Shown here in pieces: positions 1 through 8,887 of a DNA stretch of 64,000 nt (positions are counted from its first letter, which is position 1; each line of letters opens with the position of its first letter). The DNA is from Bog-473 sp963807775 (GTDB lineage: Bacteria; Actinomycetota; Acidimicrobiia; Acidimicrobiales; RAAP-2): assembly GCA_963807775.1 (NCBI GenBank), contig CAWECY010000008.1:1-64000 (forward strand). Direction: 5' to 3'. The notes below the pieces were generated by a model. It had not been told where the DNA came from. It saw nothing but the letters and a program-made list of their open reading frames with translations, and made no database searches. The position numbers were made by a program, and so were the translations under genes.

Positions 1-10
1 TGGTAACTGT

Positions 11-1432
11 TCAGGTCTCGCCGGGCAGCCAGACGTTGCCTTCGAACAGCTGACGTAGTCCGGCGAGCACGTCGTGGCCGTGCTTCTTCATGGTCGAACG
101 TAGCTGCGGATGGCGCAGAAGTCGTCGGCACCGGTCTTGGTGCGCCAGGAGCCTGAGATCTTCTGTTGGAGCTTGACCATTCTGATGTCCCGCTCACCTT
201 GGTTGTTGTCGAAGGGGACCCTGAAGTCGACGGTAAAGCGCAGCACGTCGTCGCGGTCGGCGTCGAGACGATGCAGCAGGTTGACGGCGGTGTTCTGATA
301 CCACTTGCCAGTGGCAGCCCTGGTCGGTCTCTCGTTGATGGCCCAGCCCTTGGCGACGAGTTTGCCGTAGCGGACCCGGATGGAGTGCACCGTGGTGGCG
401 TCGAGGTGCGCGCGACCCTCGCCACGGCCTTTTCCACGGCCTCTTTGGCGTCGAGCAGGAGTCCGATCATCTCGTCGGCCCAGTCCTGGTCGAAGCGCTC
501 GAACACGCCCTGGAGTCTCGGAGGTGATGCGCGTTGCACAGGGCATGGACCACTTCGTAGGCGCGGTAGGCTTCCAGCCGTCGTGGACGGCGACGCCGGG
601 CATCTTGGCGATCACGCCGATGTCGTCCATGGCCACCGTCCCACGTCGCTTGTGGCAACGAGGAGGGTGTAGAGCGAGGTCGAGGCGACGTGGACCCAGT
701 GCAGGCTGCCCTCGACGCGTCCGCCCGTCTCGTCGAAGTGCACCGCCGGCGCGTCCTTGAGCAATTCGGCGACGACATCGAGGAACAGGCCCAGCCGCCG
801 CCGGCCTCGGCCACCATGGCCTTGATGGCGCCCACCGAACAGGCATCGACACGACGTCGGTGAAGATCTCGGCGAGGCGGTCGTAGGGCACGTGCTGGTA
901 GACCGACAGGTACGACGGCCAGTGCCCGGACACCCGGCCCATAACACGCCGGGGCCGTGGCCTCGGTCGGAGCCGGTGCCTTGGTTCGGCAGCCACACGA
1001 GCAGCGCAGCTTCACCAGCTGGTGCTCGGTGACATGCGCTCGGGTCTGTGGCACCTCGAAGACCTGGCGCCGCTCGACCGACACGATCTCGGCCTCGGAG
1101 AGATCCCCTCACAGCCCCGACAGCGACGCGGTCGATGTGTGAGCACCTCGTCGGGATCGCTCACCTGGGCGAGGTGGTGGCCCTCGTCGCCGGGTGTTGC
1201 CCGGCCGGCGCTTGGCCTTGCGGCGTTCGGCCCGATTCGCCGGAGGCTTGGACAGTCCCTCGGCCGAGGGCGGCATCGAGGAGTTGCGCGGATTGCGCCC
1301 CACGCGCTTCGAGTTCGACGATCCTGGCCTCGACTCGGCAATGCGGGCGCTCTGCTGTTCGATCAGAAGTTGCTGAGCAGCAACCAGCTCCTTGAGCTCG
1401 TCGTAGGAGGGATCGTCGAACTCCACGACCAC
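11..1432 (-). pseudogene. IS66 family transposase, multiply frameshifted
   Basis: Pieces of an IS66 transposase appear in order on the minus strand but in different frames. The N-terminal part (1432 to about 1150) has a coiled-coil-like start and the typical RNSSMPPSAEG segment. A middle part (about 1084-950) has the CSCGCRTKAP zinc-finger-like segment. The C-terminal part (about 330-110) reads FDNNQGERDIRMVKLQQKISG, the conserved IS66 C-terminal block. The last residues before the stop at 11 read LFEGNVWLPGET. At least four frame changes are needed to join them, so the copy is inactive as read unless the changes are sequencing errors like those seen elsewhere on the left side of the window. 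Confidence 0.8.
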
Positions 1433-1577
1433 CAGTCCACTCGGTGCACGAGCAGATCGCGAGCCTTATGGGATCACAAACGCGCTGGTCGCGGCGACTT
1501 TCAAAAGTCGTCGTGAGCGTTGCCGTCATCGGAGGATCCGAAGTGCGTAGGAGACCGCCGAGCGCGACGATGCAGCC

Positions 1578-1896
1578 ATGACTCCAAGGCGCCGTGAACC
1601 CGGCCTCGACGAATTGATCGCTGACATCACCGTCGACTGCAACGACGAGGACGAGGAGCTCATCGGCTTCGAAAACGCCTTCGACGATGGGCTGCGCTTC
1701 CTTGCTCGGGAACCGTCATCGGCGAAGACGTCCAGGTGCTCTCCGTCGCCACCCAACACGGACGGCGAGAACTCGTCGCAACTTGCCAACGGGGCGGTCG
1801 TAAGTACCGGATCGCACTCCTCGACATCGAACTCAAGGCCGACCCCGCTACGAAAGGGTGCTCGCCGCCTATCGCAGGTGGGCTGAATATCGCTGA
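1578..1896 (+). pseudogene. CcbP-like calcium-binding protein family gene, frameshifted passenger
   Basis: The gene starts with an acidic N-terminus (ELIADITVDCNDEDEELIGF) and changes frame twice. Adding one base near 1699 and one near 1855 restores a single protein of about 106 residues that continues VIGEDVQVLSVATQHGRREL, then YRIALLDIELKADPATKRV, and ends AYRRWAEYR before a stop at 1894. Overall layout resembles the small cyanobacterial CcbP-type calcium-binding family (acidic start, single compact domain, C-terminal Trp-rich helix). That assignment is from memory of the family pattern and is moderate at best. It lies inside the IS66-type element on the strand opposite to the transposase. 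Confidence 0.5.
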
Positions 1897-1917
1897 AGAC
1901 CTGAATAGTTACGAGAA

Positions 1918-2081
1918 ATGAAGGACTCGTCGAGTTCGGCAGAGGCAGCGGGATCACGGTGTCGGGAACACCTGAGAAAGGCGCGGTTCTCACCAGGATC
2001 AGAGAACTCTTGGTCTTCGCTCGCACCCAGGGCTACCAGCGGGATGCGGTGATTGCGATGATCGAGTCCCTCCCTAACTGA
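1918..2081 (+). pseudogene. Small hypothetical protein, one frame change
   Basis: An ATG at 1918, formed by the last bases of the probable IS66 target duplication, opens a frame MKDSSSSAEAAG. If one G is added to the run at about 1949, it continues GITVSGTPEKGAVLTRIREL and ends in IAMIESLPN at 2081, about 54 residues. No family is recognised. The insertion sequence ends five bases upstream, so the gene's own promoter and ribosome binding site may have been displaced. It may equally be noncoding. Confidence 0.25.
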
Positions 2082-2263
2082 CGAGCTACCGGTCCAGCAC
2101 CGCGATGTCGATTCAGCTCCCGCGCCGACTTTGCCTACCTGGCACGTCTGGGTCGAGTCCCCAGGTGGTGATCCAATCCGGCGTGATTCGGGTGAACACG
2201 TCGGTGAAATCGCCCGAGAACCTGGTCCGCGCCGCAAGGAAGTCGCCGTCAGCAATGATCTGT

Positions 2264-2587
2264 TCACGGACGAGCCTCTTGGCTGACGGAGGTTGGGATT
2301 GGTATCTCTCGCGGCTGCATGTGAACCATCGGGCGATCGTACAGATTGGCGATATTCAGCGCCCAAGCCCGCCCTGGGGGCGGTCGAGACGAAAGCTGAC
2401 TTCGAAGTCTCGCATTCTCTTGTTGAGCATCCTCAAGGGCGGACCTCAATGCGGTGGCCTCTGCGAGCAACGCCGCCAGGAACTCGTCCACTTCTTTGAC
2501 GTTGTAGCCCTTGAGTCCCAATCGAAACGTCTTCGACCTTATCGACATGAGATTCGGATAATGGGCGTCATCGGATGCATCCGGCAT
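2264..2587 (-). CDS. Small DivIVA-domain protein
   Basis: The stretch SIRSKTFRLGLKGYNVKEVD followed by EFLAALLAEATALRSALEDA matches the N-terminal DivIVA domain: a short membrane-binding segment, the GY..EVD.FL signature, then a coiled-coil with heptad leucines and alanines. DivIVA/Wag31 proteins sit at curved poles and organise growth or division in actinobacteria. This one is only about 107 residues, lacks the long coiled coil of Wag31, and ends in a Pro/Arg-rich tail, so it is a minimal DivIVA-domain protein or a truncated copy. Start choice is uncertain (2548, 2587 or a GTG at 2644); none has a clear Shine-Dalgarno sequence. Confidence 0.6.
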   Translation of the reverse strand: MPDASDDAHYPNLMSIRSKTFRLGLKGYNVKEVDEFLAALLAEATALRSALEDAQQENARLRSQLSSRPPPGRAWALNIANLYDRPMVHMQPREIPIPTSVSQEARP

Positions 2588-2814
2588 CTGATGAGGATAC
2601 GCGTCACGTCGCTGCGGCTGCCCGAGTCCGAGGGTAGAGGCCACTCCCGGCGAATTGGAAAAGGCGATAGCCGCCTGTCCGGGGCTCGGACTCCGGCCGC
2701 CGCAGGCTACGCCGTAATCGACTTCTGGTCGTAGCAGTCGGCGCGCCAGCGTTCGATTGGCCTATCGGCGTCGACGTCGACGTCGAATGTTGCCGTGACG
2801 AGCCACACTTCTAA

Positions 2815-3752
2815 GTGACTGTCGCGATTGTTTCCCCAGCGCGATCACGCGGTCGGCGGTTGGGTCAGTCGCCGCAGGAGATAGCGGCTGTGGGCAGCCC
2901 AGATGAAGCCCTCGGTCACGATCGGATCGCGTTCGTAGTCGACCTGGAGACGCCGGCTATTCATGAGCCAGGCCCAGGTGCGCTCGACGATCCAGCGCTT
3001 CGGGAGTGCCTCGAAGCGCCCCGGGTGGATGCGCTTGACCACCTCGACGCCCACGTGGTGGCTCCGACAATGCTCGATGAAGGTGCGTTTGAAGCCCGAG
3101 TCACACCAGAGTTTGGCGAAGCGTCGCGAGCGGTCGCGGGCCCGGTCGGCCACAGTGATCCCACCGGAGTTGTCCGAGACCGAGGCGGCGACGACCACCA
3201 CTGCCACGAGGAGCCCGAGGGTGTCGACGATGCCGAAGGTCTTGCGGCCGTTGATCCGCTTGCCGGCGTCAAAACCCTTGGTTTCCTTGCTCACAATCGA
3301 CGACGCGCGTACCGAGCGCGCGTCGACGATGCCAGCCGAGGGCTCGCCCTCGCGACCTTCTCGCTGACGCACCGCGGCGGCCAGCCGCTCGGCGATGCGC
3401 TCCCAGGTGCCGTCGCGCGACCACTTGAGGTGGTAGCGGTGCACGGTGTTCCAGTTCGGATAGCTCTCGGGCAGCGCTCGCCACTGACAGCCCGTGGCGG
3501 CCACGTAGAAGATGGCGTCGACGATGCGACGTCGCTCGACCGTAACCGGACGACCCATCGAACCGGGTGTCCAATACGGCGCGACCAGATCGGCGATGAG
3601 CTCCCACTCCTCGTCACTCATGTCACCGTGCGTCGTTCGCCAGGTCTGCGCTACTCCGACAGGGTCAGCTTGCATGACAAAGGCTACGCGGCGACGAACC
3701 CCAGATGAGGGCTATTCCGTCATTGACAAGCGCGGATTTTTGGAACAGTCAC
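2815..3752. mobile_element. IS5-family insertion sequence (IS427/IS1031-like)
   Basis: The element is bounded by inverted repeats GTGACTGT at 2815-2822 and ACAGTCAC at 3745-3752, with weaker matching inward. It is flanked by a direct repeat TAA at 2812-2814 and 3753-3755. A 3-bp TNA duplication is the usual target site of the IS1031/IS427 branch of IS5. It contains a single intact transposase on the minus strand. The right end falls exactly in the stop codon of the neighbouring membrane-protein gene. Confidence 0.75.
2845..3675 (-). CDS. IS5 family DDE transposase
   Basis: This 276-residue protein has the IS5 N-terminal block SDEEWELIADLVAPYW followed by RRIVDAIFYVAATGCQWRAL. The DDE catalytic residues are visible as GIVDARSV (first Asp), WCDSGF (second Asp) and VERTWAWL (Glu), in the usual order and spacing. 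It moves the surrounding element by cut-and-paste transposition. The frame is uninterrupted, unlike the IS66 transposase 1 kb away, so this insertion looks recent. A start at 3621 (MSDEEWELI) is equally possible; neither start has a clear ribosome binding site. Confidence 0.93.
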   Translation of the reverse strand: MQADPVGVAQTWRTTHGDMSDEEWELIADLVAPYWTPGSMGRPVTVERRRIVDAIFYVAATGCQWRALPESYPNWNTVHRYHLKWSRDGTWERIAERLAAAVRQREGREGEPSAGIVDARSVRASSIVSKETKGFDAGKRINGRKTFGIVDTLGLLVAVVVVAASVSDNSGGITVADRARDRSRRFAKLWCDSGFKRTFIEHCRSHHVGVEVVKRIHPGRFEALPKRWIVERTWAWLMNSRRLQVDYERDPIVTEGFIWAAHSRYLLRRLTQPPTA

Positions 3753-4261
3753 TAAGAACTCTTGCCACCCGGTTTGATGATCACGTCGGTGACACTCTTC
3801 AGAATCTGCATGAACGCTTTGTCTGCAAATCCGAACACGAATGCGGCAGCATAGAAGGTCAGATGATCGACTTTGACGGCGTTCGTGGTACCCAGATCGA
3901 GCAGAACGAGATACAGGAGAGCACCAACGGAACCCGTGACTGCCCCAAACAGTGGGCGGCTGTAGTACCAATAGTCGTAGCTGTGATCCCAGTCCTGATT
4001 GTGAACGAAGACCCCAAAGAGGCTCGCCATCACAGCTCCAGTCGCTCCGAACCAGACAACGCCCACTGGCAGCTGTCCAAAAGTCGTGGGTGCGGCCGAG
4101 CGAAACGAAGGCCAGGTCGCGTACGTGATGAACAACGCGAGGAGGGCGACCAGGTAGGTCAGTGTCCACCAAAAAATCTTGGGCGGCATTATGACGATCG
4201 GTTTCGCAGGATCCTCGTGACCCGCCGGCGGCGTTGCGGGCGGTGGTGTGGCAACGGTCAT
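3752..4261 (-). CDS. Four-helix membrane protein of unknown function
   Basis: This 169-residue protein begins with a Pro/Thr-rich cytosolic tail and has about four hydrophobic segments, roughly residues 25-45, 60-82, 102-124 and 132-150. They are separated by a loop rich in aromatic residues (NQDWDHSYDYWYYSRPLFGA). It ends with FADKAFMQILKSVTDVIIKP and a short tail. No family is recognised. The ATG at 4261 is preferred because the in-frame upstream extension is Arg/Ser-rich and atypical. Its stop codon TAG is formed by the junction of the TAA target duplication and the first base of the IS5 element; the uninterrupted sequence would also have read TAG, so the protein is probably unchanged. Confidence 0.7.
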   Translation of the reverse strand: MTVATPPPATPPAGHEDPAKPIVIMPPKIFWWTLTYLVALLALFITYATWPSFRSAAPTTFGQLPVGVVWFGATGAVMASLFGVFVHNQDWDHSYDYWYYSRPLFGAVTGSVGALLYLVLLDLGTTNAVKVDHLTFYAAAFVFGFADKAFMQILKSVTDVIIKPGGKSS

Positions 4262-4570
4262 GAGTCTCACCCTTCGAGAGCGCGGTGGTGTTCGGGCTAC
4301 CTCAAGGCTATGGCCGCATGAATTCACGGTGGGTGATCCTTCTCTGGCCAGAGGGGTGCTTGAACCATTTCGCATCCTCCTGACGAACGTGGTTGCCGCT
4401 CGGGATGAGGATCTGGTTGTCGTAGGTACCCGCAAAGCGACGAGAACGGGTCCTTCAAACCGGACGAACGTCGGGATCTTCTCCGCCGGCAAGCCCTGAC
4501 GTTCCCCGGACCCCGGCCAGCCCGCTCAGCACGGCCTGGCCGGTGCGTCAGGCGCACGACCACATCTGGG
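4262..4570. other. Intergenic region, no gene seen
   Basis: This gap of about 310 bases separates the membrane-protein gene, which reads leftward from 4261, from the end of the phosphotransferase gene. Open frames here are Arg/Ser-rich and lack family resemblance. It should hold the promoter of the membrane-protein gene, but I see no convincing -35/-10 pair, hairpin or repeat. Confidence 0.4.
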
Positions 4571-5606
4571 TCAGCGTTTCGGACCAGCGGCCTCCATCCG
4601 CTCGAGCAGCACGGCGCCCATCGGGTTGTCGCGTCGGCGCGGGTCCTCGCTGATGCGCTGGTGCCGGTCGTTGATGGCCAGCGCCCGCACCAGGGCGAAG
4701 ACCTCGTGCCAGTCCAGGTCGCACACGGCCTGGCCAGTCGCCTTTTCGTAGCGGGCCAGCGCCTCGTCGCGTTCTGGGAAGCCCGGCACGGTCTGGCCGA
4801 AGAGCGACGCCATCATGTACTCGAGCCCGAGGTGCCAGCCGAGGTCCATGGCGGGTGGGCCGAGGGACGCCAGGTCCCAGTCGAGCACCGCCGTGACGCG
4901 GCGCTCGCCGTCGAAGACGAGGTTGCCCAGGCGGACGTCGCCCCACAGCAACACGGGGTCGCGCTCGGCCGGCAGGTGCGCGCCGCACCACTCGAGGGCA
5001 ACGGCCAGCGCGGGTAGGGGCTCACCCTCCGACGACCACTCCACGTAGGCCGCCCAACGGGCCACCGCGGCGCGCAGGGACAGGTGGCCCAGCACCGCCT
5101 CCAGCCCGTGCACCCGCCACGGCACGGCGTGCACGGCCGCCACGGTGTCGACCAGCGCATCGTGCATGCGGCGCTGCAACTCAGGACCGGCCTCACGCAC
5201 GTAGGGATCGAAGACCGGCGCCGGGCCGACGATGTCCCCGGAGACCCGCGGCATGGCCAAGAAGGCACACCCGATCCAGTCGGGATCGCGCTCGAGGACC
5301 GCCGGGGCCGGGGCCGGCACGCCCGAGGCCGCCACTGCGTTCTGCACGGCAGCCTGTGGTGCCAGGTCGTAATCCGGGAACGTCGCCTCTAGGGGCGGCA
5401 GGCGCACCACCATGCCCGGGACGTCGGGCCCCAGATCGACCAGCACCGTCTCGTTGGCCATGCCGCCATCGGCGTGCGCCACCGACGTGATGCGGGGCGC
5501 CCCCCCACCGCCACCGGTACCGGGCACCAGCTCGGGATGGGCGGCCACCCAATGGCGCAGAGCCCTCTTCCAACGCGGCGTCGTCGCGCCGCTGTCCCCC
5601 AGCCAT
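4571..5606 (-). CDS. Phosphotransferase family (APH/choline-kinase fold), one frame change near the start
   Basis: Reading from an ATG at 5606, the protein begins MAGGQRRDDAALEEG, shifts frame near 5560, and then runs uninterrupted for about 320 residues. Kinase-fold landmarks are present: a glycine-rich nucleotide region near GGGGGAPRIT, the catalytic loop LLWGDVRLGNLVFD (the usual HGD reads WGD) and the metal-binding VLDWDLASLGPPAMDLGW. Proteins of this APH group often sit beside acyl-CoA dehydrogenases in actinobacteria and may phosphorylate hydroxyacyl-CoA or other small alcohols; the substrate here is unknown. The upstream gene ends one base before this ATG, so the two are cotranscribed. 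Confidence 0.8.
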
Positions 5607-6096
5607 CTACGGAAGGTAGACGACGGCCTGCCACTCGCCCGTCATGTCGGCGCGGCACAGTGCGGCGCCGGCCGCGGACGCACCAGGTGATGATCTCGGT
5701 CTCGGGCGCGCCGGGGGGCGTGCGCACGCAGCAGGCCCCGCCGCGCGTGGTCCTGGCGCACCACCCAGCCGTCGGGCACGGCCACGCCGGCCTCGGCCAG
5801 CCGGGCGACGGCCTTGTGCCCCGTCGGGTGCATGAGGCCGATGGTCATCCCCTCGCTCGGCGCGGTCGAGCTTGGCCGGCATCACGGTCGCCATGGTCAC
5901 CGGTGCCGGCCGGTTGCCGAAGAAGGCGAAGAGCCCGGCCTGCGGCTCGGGTGCGACTGCGTCCTCGTCGACGCCGGGCAGGAGGTTCATCCAGCCGTCA
6001 CCGGCCGCCCGGAGCATGGCCGAGCGACGTCGGCGACCCGCTCATGTCGGGCGGCGCGAACTCAATGGTCTCGGTCTGACGCGCGGGCTCGCTCAC
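5607..6096 (-). pseudogene. Conserved hypothetical protein, frameshifted
   Basis: Segments in three frames join into one protein: VSEPARQTETIEFAPPDMSG, then WMNLLPGVDEDAVAPEPQ and LFAFFGNRPAPVTMATVMPA, then MTIGLMHPTGHKAVARLAEA, and finally TGEWQAVVYLP at the stop. No function is recognised. Its GTG start overlaps the stop of the nitronate monooxygenase gene (GTGA) and its stop abuts the phosphotransferase ATG, so the three form a leftward operon. Frame changes fall in G/C runs and may be sequence errors. Confidence 0.5.
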
Positions 6097-7188
6097 CGGG
6101 CGCACCTCCCGACACCAGCCACGCCACCACCTCGGCCGCCGGACGCGCGTCCGGCCCGGCGGAAGCCGGTGCCGGCGTAGAGGCTCATGTGCCCGGTGTC
6201 GCCGGCCCGGGCCGCCGCGGCCCGCAGCGGACGGGTGGCGTTGTTGATCTCTGGGTAGGCGGCCGGGGCGCCGGGGTGGTCGCGCACCATGGCGTTGACC
6301 AGCGGCGCGCGCCCGGCGCCCGCTGAAGGCCCGGGTGACCGCGGTCGCGCCGTCGAACGGCCGCGGGTCGAGTCCAGCGCCTCCTTGTGCCGGACGTGGG
6401 CGCCGCTCTCGGGACAGCGCAGGAAGGCCGTGCCCGCCTGCACCAGCGCGGCGCCGCGCGACCAGCAGGTCGACCACGTCGTCGGGGCCGCCCACCCCGC
6501 CGGCCGCGATCAGCGGTACCTGGCGTGCGGCGGCGCTACCGCGGCGAGCAGCGAGCGCACCGGACGGTCCTGGTCGGGGCGGTCGTCGTTGGCCAGGCTG
6601 CCGCGGTGCGCGCCCGCCTCGGCCCCCTGCAGGCACAGGGCGTCCGGGCCGACCTCGCAGCGCCACGTACGGCCTCCTCGGGCGTCGTCACGGTCACGAG
6701 CGACCAGCGAGCCGGCGGCCTGCAGCGCGCGGACGACCTCGAGACTGGGCAGGCCGAAGGTGAAGCTGACCATGGCCGGCGCGTGCGGCCAGCACGGCCT
6801 CGACCTTGGCGTCGTAGTCGTCGTCGTCCCACGCCGCGTCGCCCAGGTCGGCGCCCAAGCGGCGCGGCCTCGCGGCTCGAGCGAAGCGAGGTAGGCGGCC
6901 AGCGCGATCCGGGTCGGCCGGCGGGCGCGCCCGGCACGAACAGGTTGACGCCGAACGACCCGACACCGGCGGCGCGGACCGCCGCCGATCTCGGCCGCCA
7001 CCGCCTCGGCCGCGCTTGTAGCCACCGGCCAGGAAGCCGAACGCGCCCGCGTGCGCCGCCGCGACGACGAGCTCGGGCGTCGACGGGCCCGCCCGCCATC
7101 GGCGACGACGACGAGCGGGCAGGCGCGCCAGCGCACGCAGGCGGGCGACGGCGGCGGGCCGAGGGGGCCGGCGGGCGGGACGCGTCAC
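6093..7188 (-). pseudogene. Nitronate monooxygenase (2-nitropropane dioxygenase family), frameshifted
   Basis: Minus-strand pieces reconstruct a nitronate monooxygenase. These are LVVVADGG and PSTPELVVAAAHAGAFGFLA (substrate and FMN region), SFGVNLFVPGAPA, MVSFTFGLPSLEVVRALQAA, GPDALCLQGAEAGAHRGSL (phosphate-binding and catalytic-His region of the family), LIAAGGVGG, and VQAGTAFLRCPESGAH with the C-terminal PLVNAMVRDH. These FMN enzymes oxidise alkyl nitronates to carbonyls and nitrite. At least five frame changes interrupt it. It is divergent from the nitroreductase gene across about 40 bp, which is a sensible pairing for nitro-compound metabolism. Confidence 0.75.
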
Positions 7189-7229
7189 AGCTCCACACTT
7201 ACCCAGCTGCCCGCTACGGTGGGCAACTC

Positions 7230-7936
7230 GTGGACCTCGATCTCGTCGACCACGCTGCGCAGCACCGGCGCCGCACGCCAGTTCCATCCCGAGCCGGTGC
7301 CCGACGAGGTGCTGGCCCGCCTGCTCGACACGGCCCGCTTCGCCCCGAGCGGTGGCAACCGGCAGGGCTGGCGGGTCATCGTCGTCAAGGACCCGGCGGC
7401 ACGGGCCGCGCTGCGCGACCTCTACCTCGGCCGGCTGGTACGAGTACCTGGCCATGGGCGTCGGCCGGTCTGGTGCCCTGGGCGCCCCGCTGACCGACCG
7501 CGGCGGCGGAGGCGCGAGGCCGTCGCCCACGCCCCACGAATTCGCCGAGGCGGGCGCCGCCGACCCGGGGTTCGCCGAGACCCTCGATACCGCGCCGGCG
7601 CTGCTCCTCGTCCTGGCCGACCTGTCGGCGCTGGCTGCCGTCGACCGCGACCTGCCCCGCTACACGCTGGTCGGCGGCGCCTCCATCTACCCCTTCGTGT
7701 GGAGCCTGCTGCTGGCCGCCCGCACCGAGGGCCTGGGCGGCGTGACCACGACCGTGGCCATCCGGCGCGAGGACGAGCGTACGGGCGCTCTTCGGCATCC
7801 CCGACACGCTCGCCGTGGCCGCGCTCGTGGTCCTCGGGCCGCCCGCTGCACCAGCCCAGCCGGCTGCGGCGGTCGCCCGTCGACGCCTTCACCTGGGTCG
7901 ACCGCTACGAGGGGCACGGCGCTCGGCGGCTCCTGA
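7230..7936 (+). pseudogene. Nitroreductase family protein, frameshifted
   Basis: A GTG at 7230 begins VDLDLVD. After a frame change it continues TLRSTGAARQFHPEPVPDEV and LLDTARFAPSGGNRQGWRV, the FMN-binding N-terminal motif (R.F...PV and APSGGN.Q.W) of nitroreductases. Later pieces read AHEFAEAGAADPGF, ALLLVLADLSALAAVDRDLP, GGASIYPFVWSLLLAARTEG and ALVVLGRPLHQPSRLRRSPV, giving the usual roughly 225-residue length. These enzymes reduce nitro groups or flavin-linked substrates with NAD(P)H. About three frame changes are present. Confidence 0.75.
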
Positions 7937-7997
7937 GGCTGCGCGTCGGCACCACGTCCTCCGGCCAGGGCCGCGCTCGGCCGTGCTGAAATGGGCC

Positions 7998-8363
7998 ATG
8001 GCACAGAACGTCCTCGGCGACGAGCTCCAGCCCTGCAACTTCGACCCGCTCACCGGCTTCTACCGGGACGGCTGCTGCAACACCGGCGCCGAGGACGTCG
8101 GCGTGCACACCGTGTGCACCCGGGTGACGGCCGAGTTCCTGGCCTTCTCGGCCTCGGTCGGCAACGACCTGTCGACCCCGCATCCCGAGTTCGGCTTCGC
8201 CGGCCTCCAGCCGGGGGACCAGTGGTGCCTGTGCGCGCCCGCTGGCAGGAGGCCTTCGAGGCCGGGGTGGCGCCGCCCGTCGTCCTGGCCGCCACCCACG
8301 CGGCCACGCTCGAGTGGGTGCAGCTGAGCGACCTGCGTCGCGCACGCCGTGGCCGAGCCGTAG
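7998..8363 (+). pseudogene. DUF2237 family protein, one frame change
   Basis: From ATG 7998 the protein reads MAQNVLGDELQPCNFDPLTG and continues FYRDGCCNTGAEDVGVHTVC and TAEFLAFSASVGNDLSTPHP, the hallmark sequence of DUF2237 proteins (about 120 residues, several conserved Cys). One frame change near 8238 separates this from the C-terminal WQEAFEAGVAPPVVLAATHA, which ends at 8363. Function of the family is unknown. The conserved Cys and His suggest metal or redox chemistry, but that is inference. Confidence 0.8.
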
Positions 8364-8408
8364 TCTCCGGGCAGGGACCGAGAGCGGCGCCGCCGCAGGA
8401 GGACACAC

Positions 8409-8887
8409 ATGGAAGGCAACACCGTCAGCGTCGAGCGGGTCATCAAGGCACCGGCGTCCGCCATCTTCGCCATCGTGGCCGACGCCACGCGCCACCCCGA
8501 GATCGACGGCTCGGGCTCGGTGGTCAAGGCGAAGGACGGCGCGCCCGACAAGCTCGACGCTCGGCTCCACCTTCGGCATGTCGATGAAGATGGGCGTGCC
8601 CTACTCCATGTCCAACACGGTGATCGAGTTCGAGCCGGACCGGCGCATCGCCTGGCAGACGTCGCTCTCGGGGCCGCTCGGACGCTTCATCGGCGGGCGC
8701 ATCTGGCGCTACGAGCTCGAGCCGACGCCGACGGGGGCACCAAGGTCACCGAGACGTGGGACATCTCCCAGGACAAGCAGGGCCTTCTTCTCGCGCTGGG
8801 CAAGGTCGGCCGGCAGACGGCCAGGCGCCATGACCAAGACGCTCGACCGCCTGGCCGAGCTGACCGAGTCGCCCGCCGCGACCGTGA
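8409..8887 (+). pseudogene. SRPBCC / polyketide cyclase-like protein, frameshifted
   Basis: An ATG at 8409 follows a purine-rich AGGAGG site and begins MEGNTVSVERVIKAPASAIF, the first strand and helix of the SRPBCC (START-like) fold. Other frames supply FGMSMKMGVPYSMSNTVIEF, RIAWQTSLSGPLGRFIGG and GGTKVTETWDISQDKQ, then MTKTLDRLAELTES near the stop. Actinobacteria have many such small hydrophobic-ligand-binding proteins. It appears translationally coupled to the next gene through a GTGA overlap at 8884-8887. Three frame changes are needed. Confidence 0.7.

Larger units (their letters stand above)
3..1912. mobile_element. IS66-type insertion sequence with passenger gene
   Basis: The two ends carry matching inverted repeats: GTAACTGTTCAGG at 3-15 and CCTGAATAGTTAC at 1900-1912, which is its reverse complement with one mismatch. 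IS66-family ends typically begin with GTAA and the family makes 8-bp target duplications. The 8 bases to the right are GAGAAATG and the only two bases visible to the left of the element are TG, which agrees with the end of such a duplication. Inside are a broken IS66 transposase on the minus strand and an unrelated small gene on the plus strand. There is no TnpA/TnpB pair, so it resembles transposase-only IS66 members. The left flank lies outside the window, so the duplication cannot be fully confirmed. Confidence 0.7.

Noticed and set aside
11..1432. Programmed ribosomal frameshift in the IS66 transposase
   Set aside because: Several unrelated frame changes occur without slippery heptamers, and IS66 transposases are not made by frameshifting.
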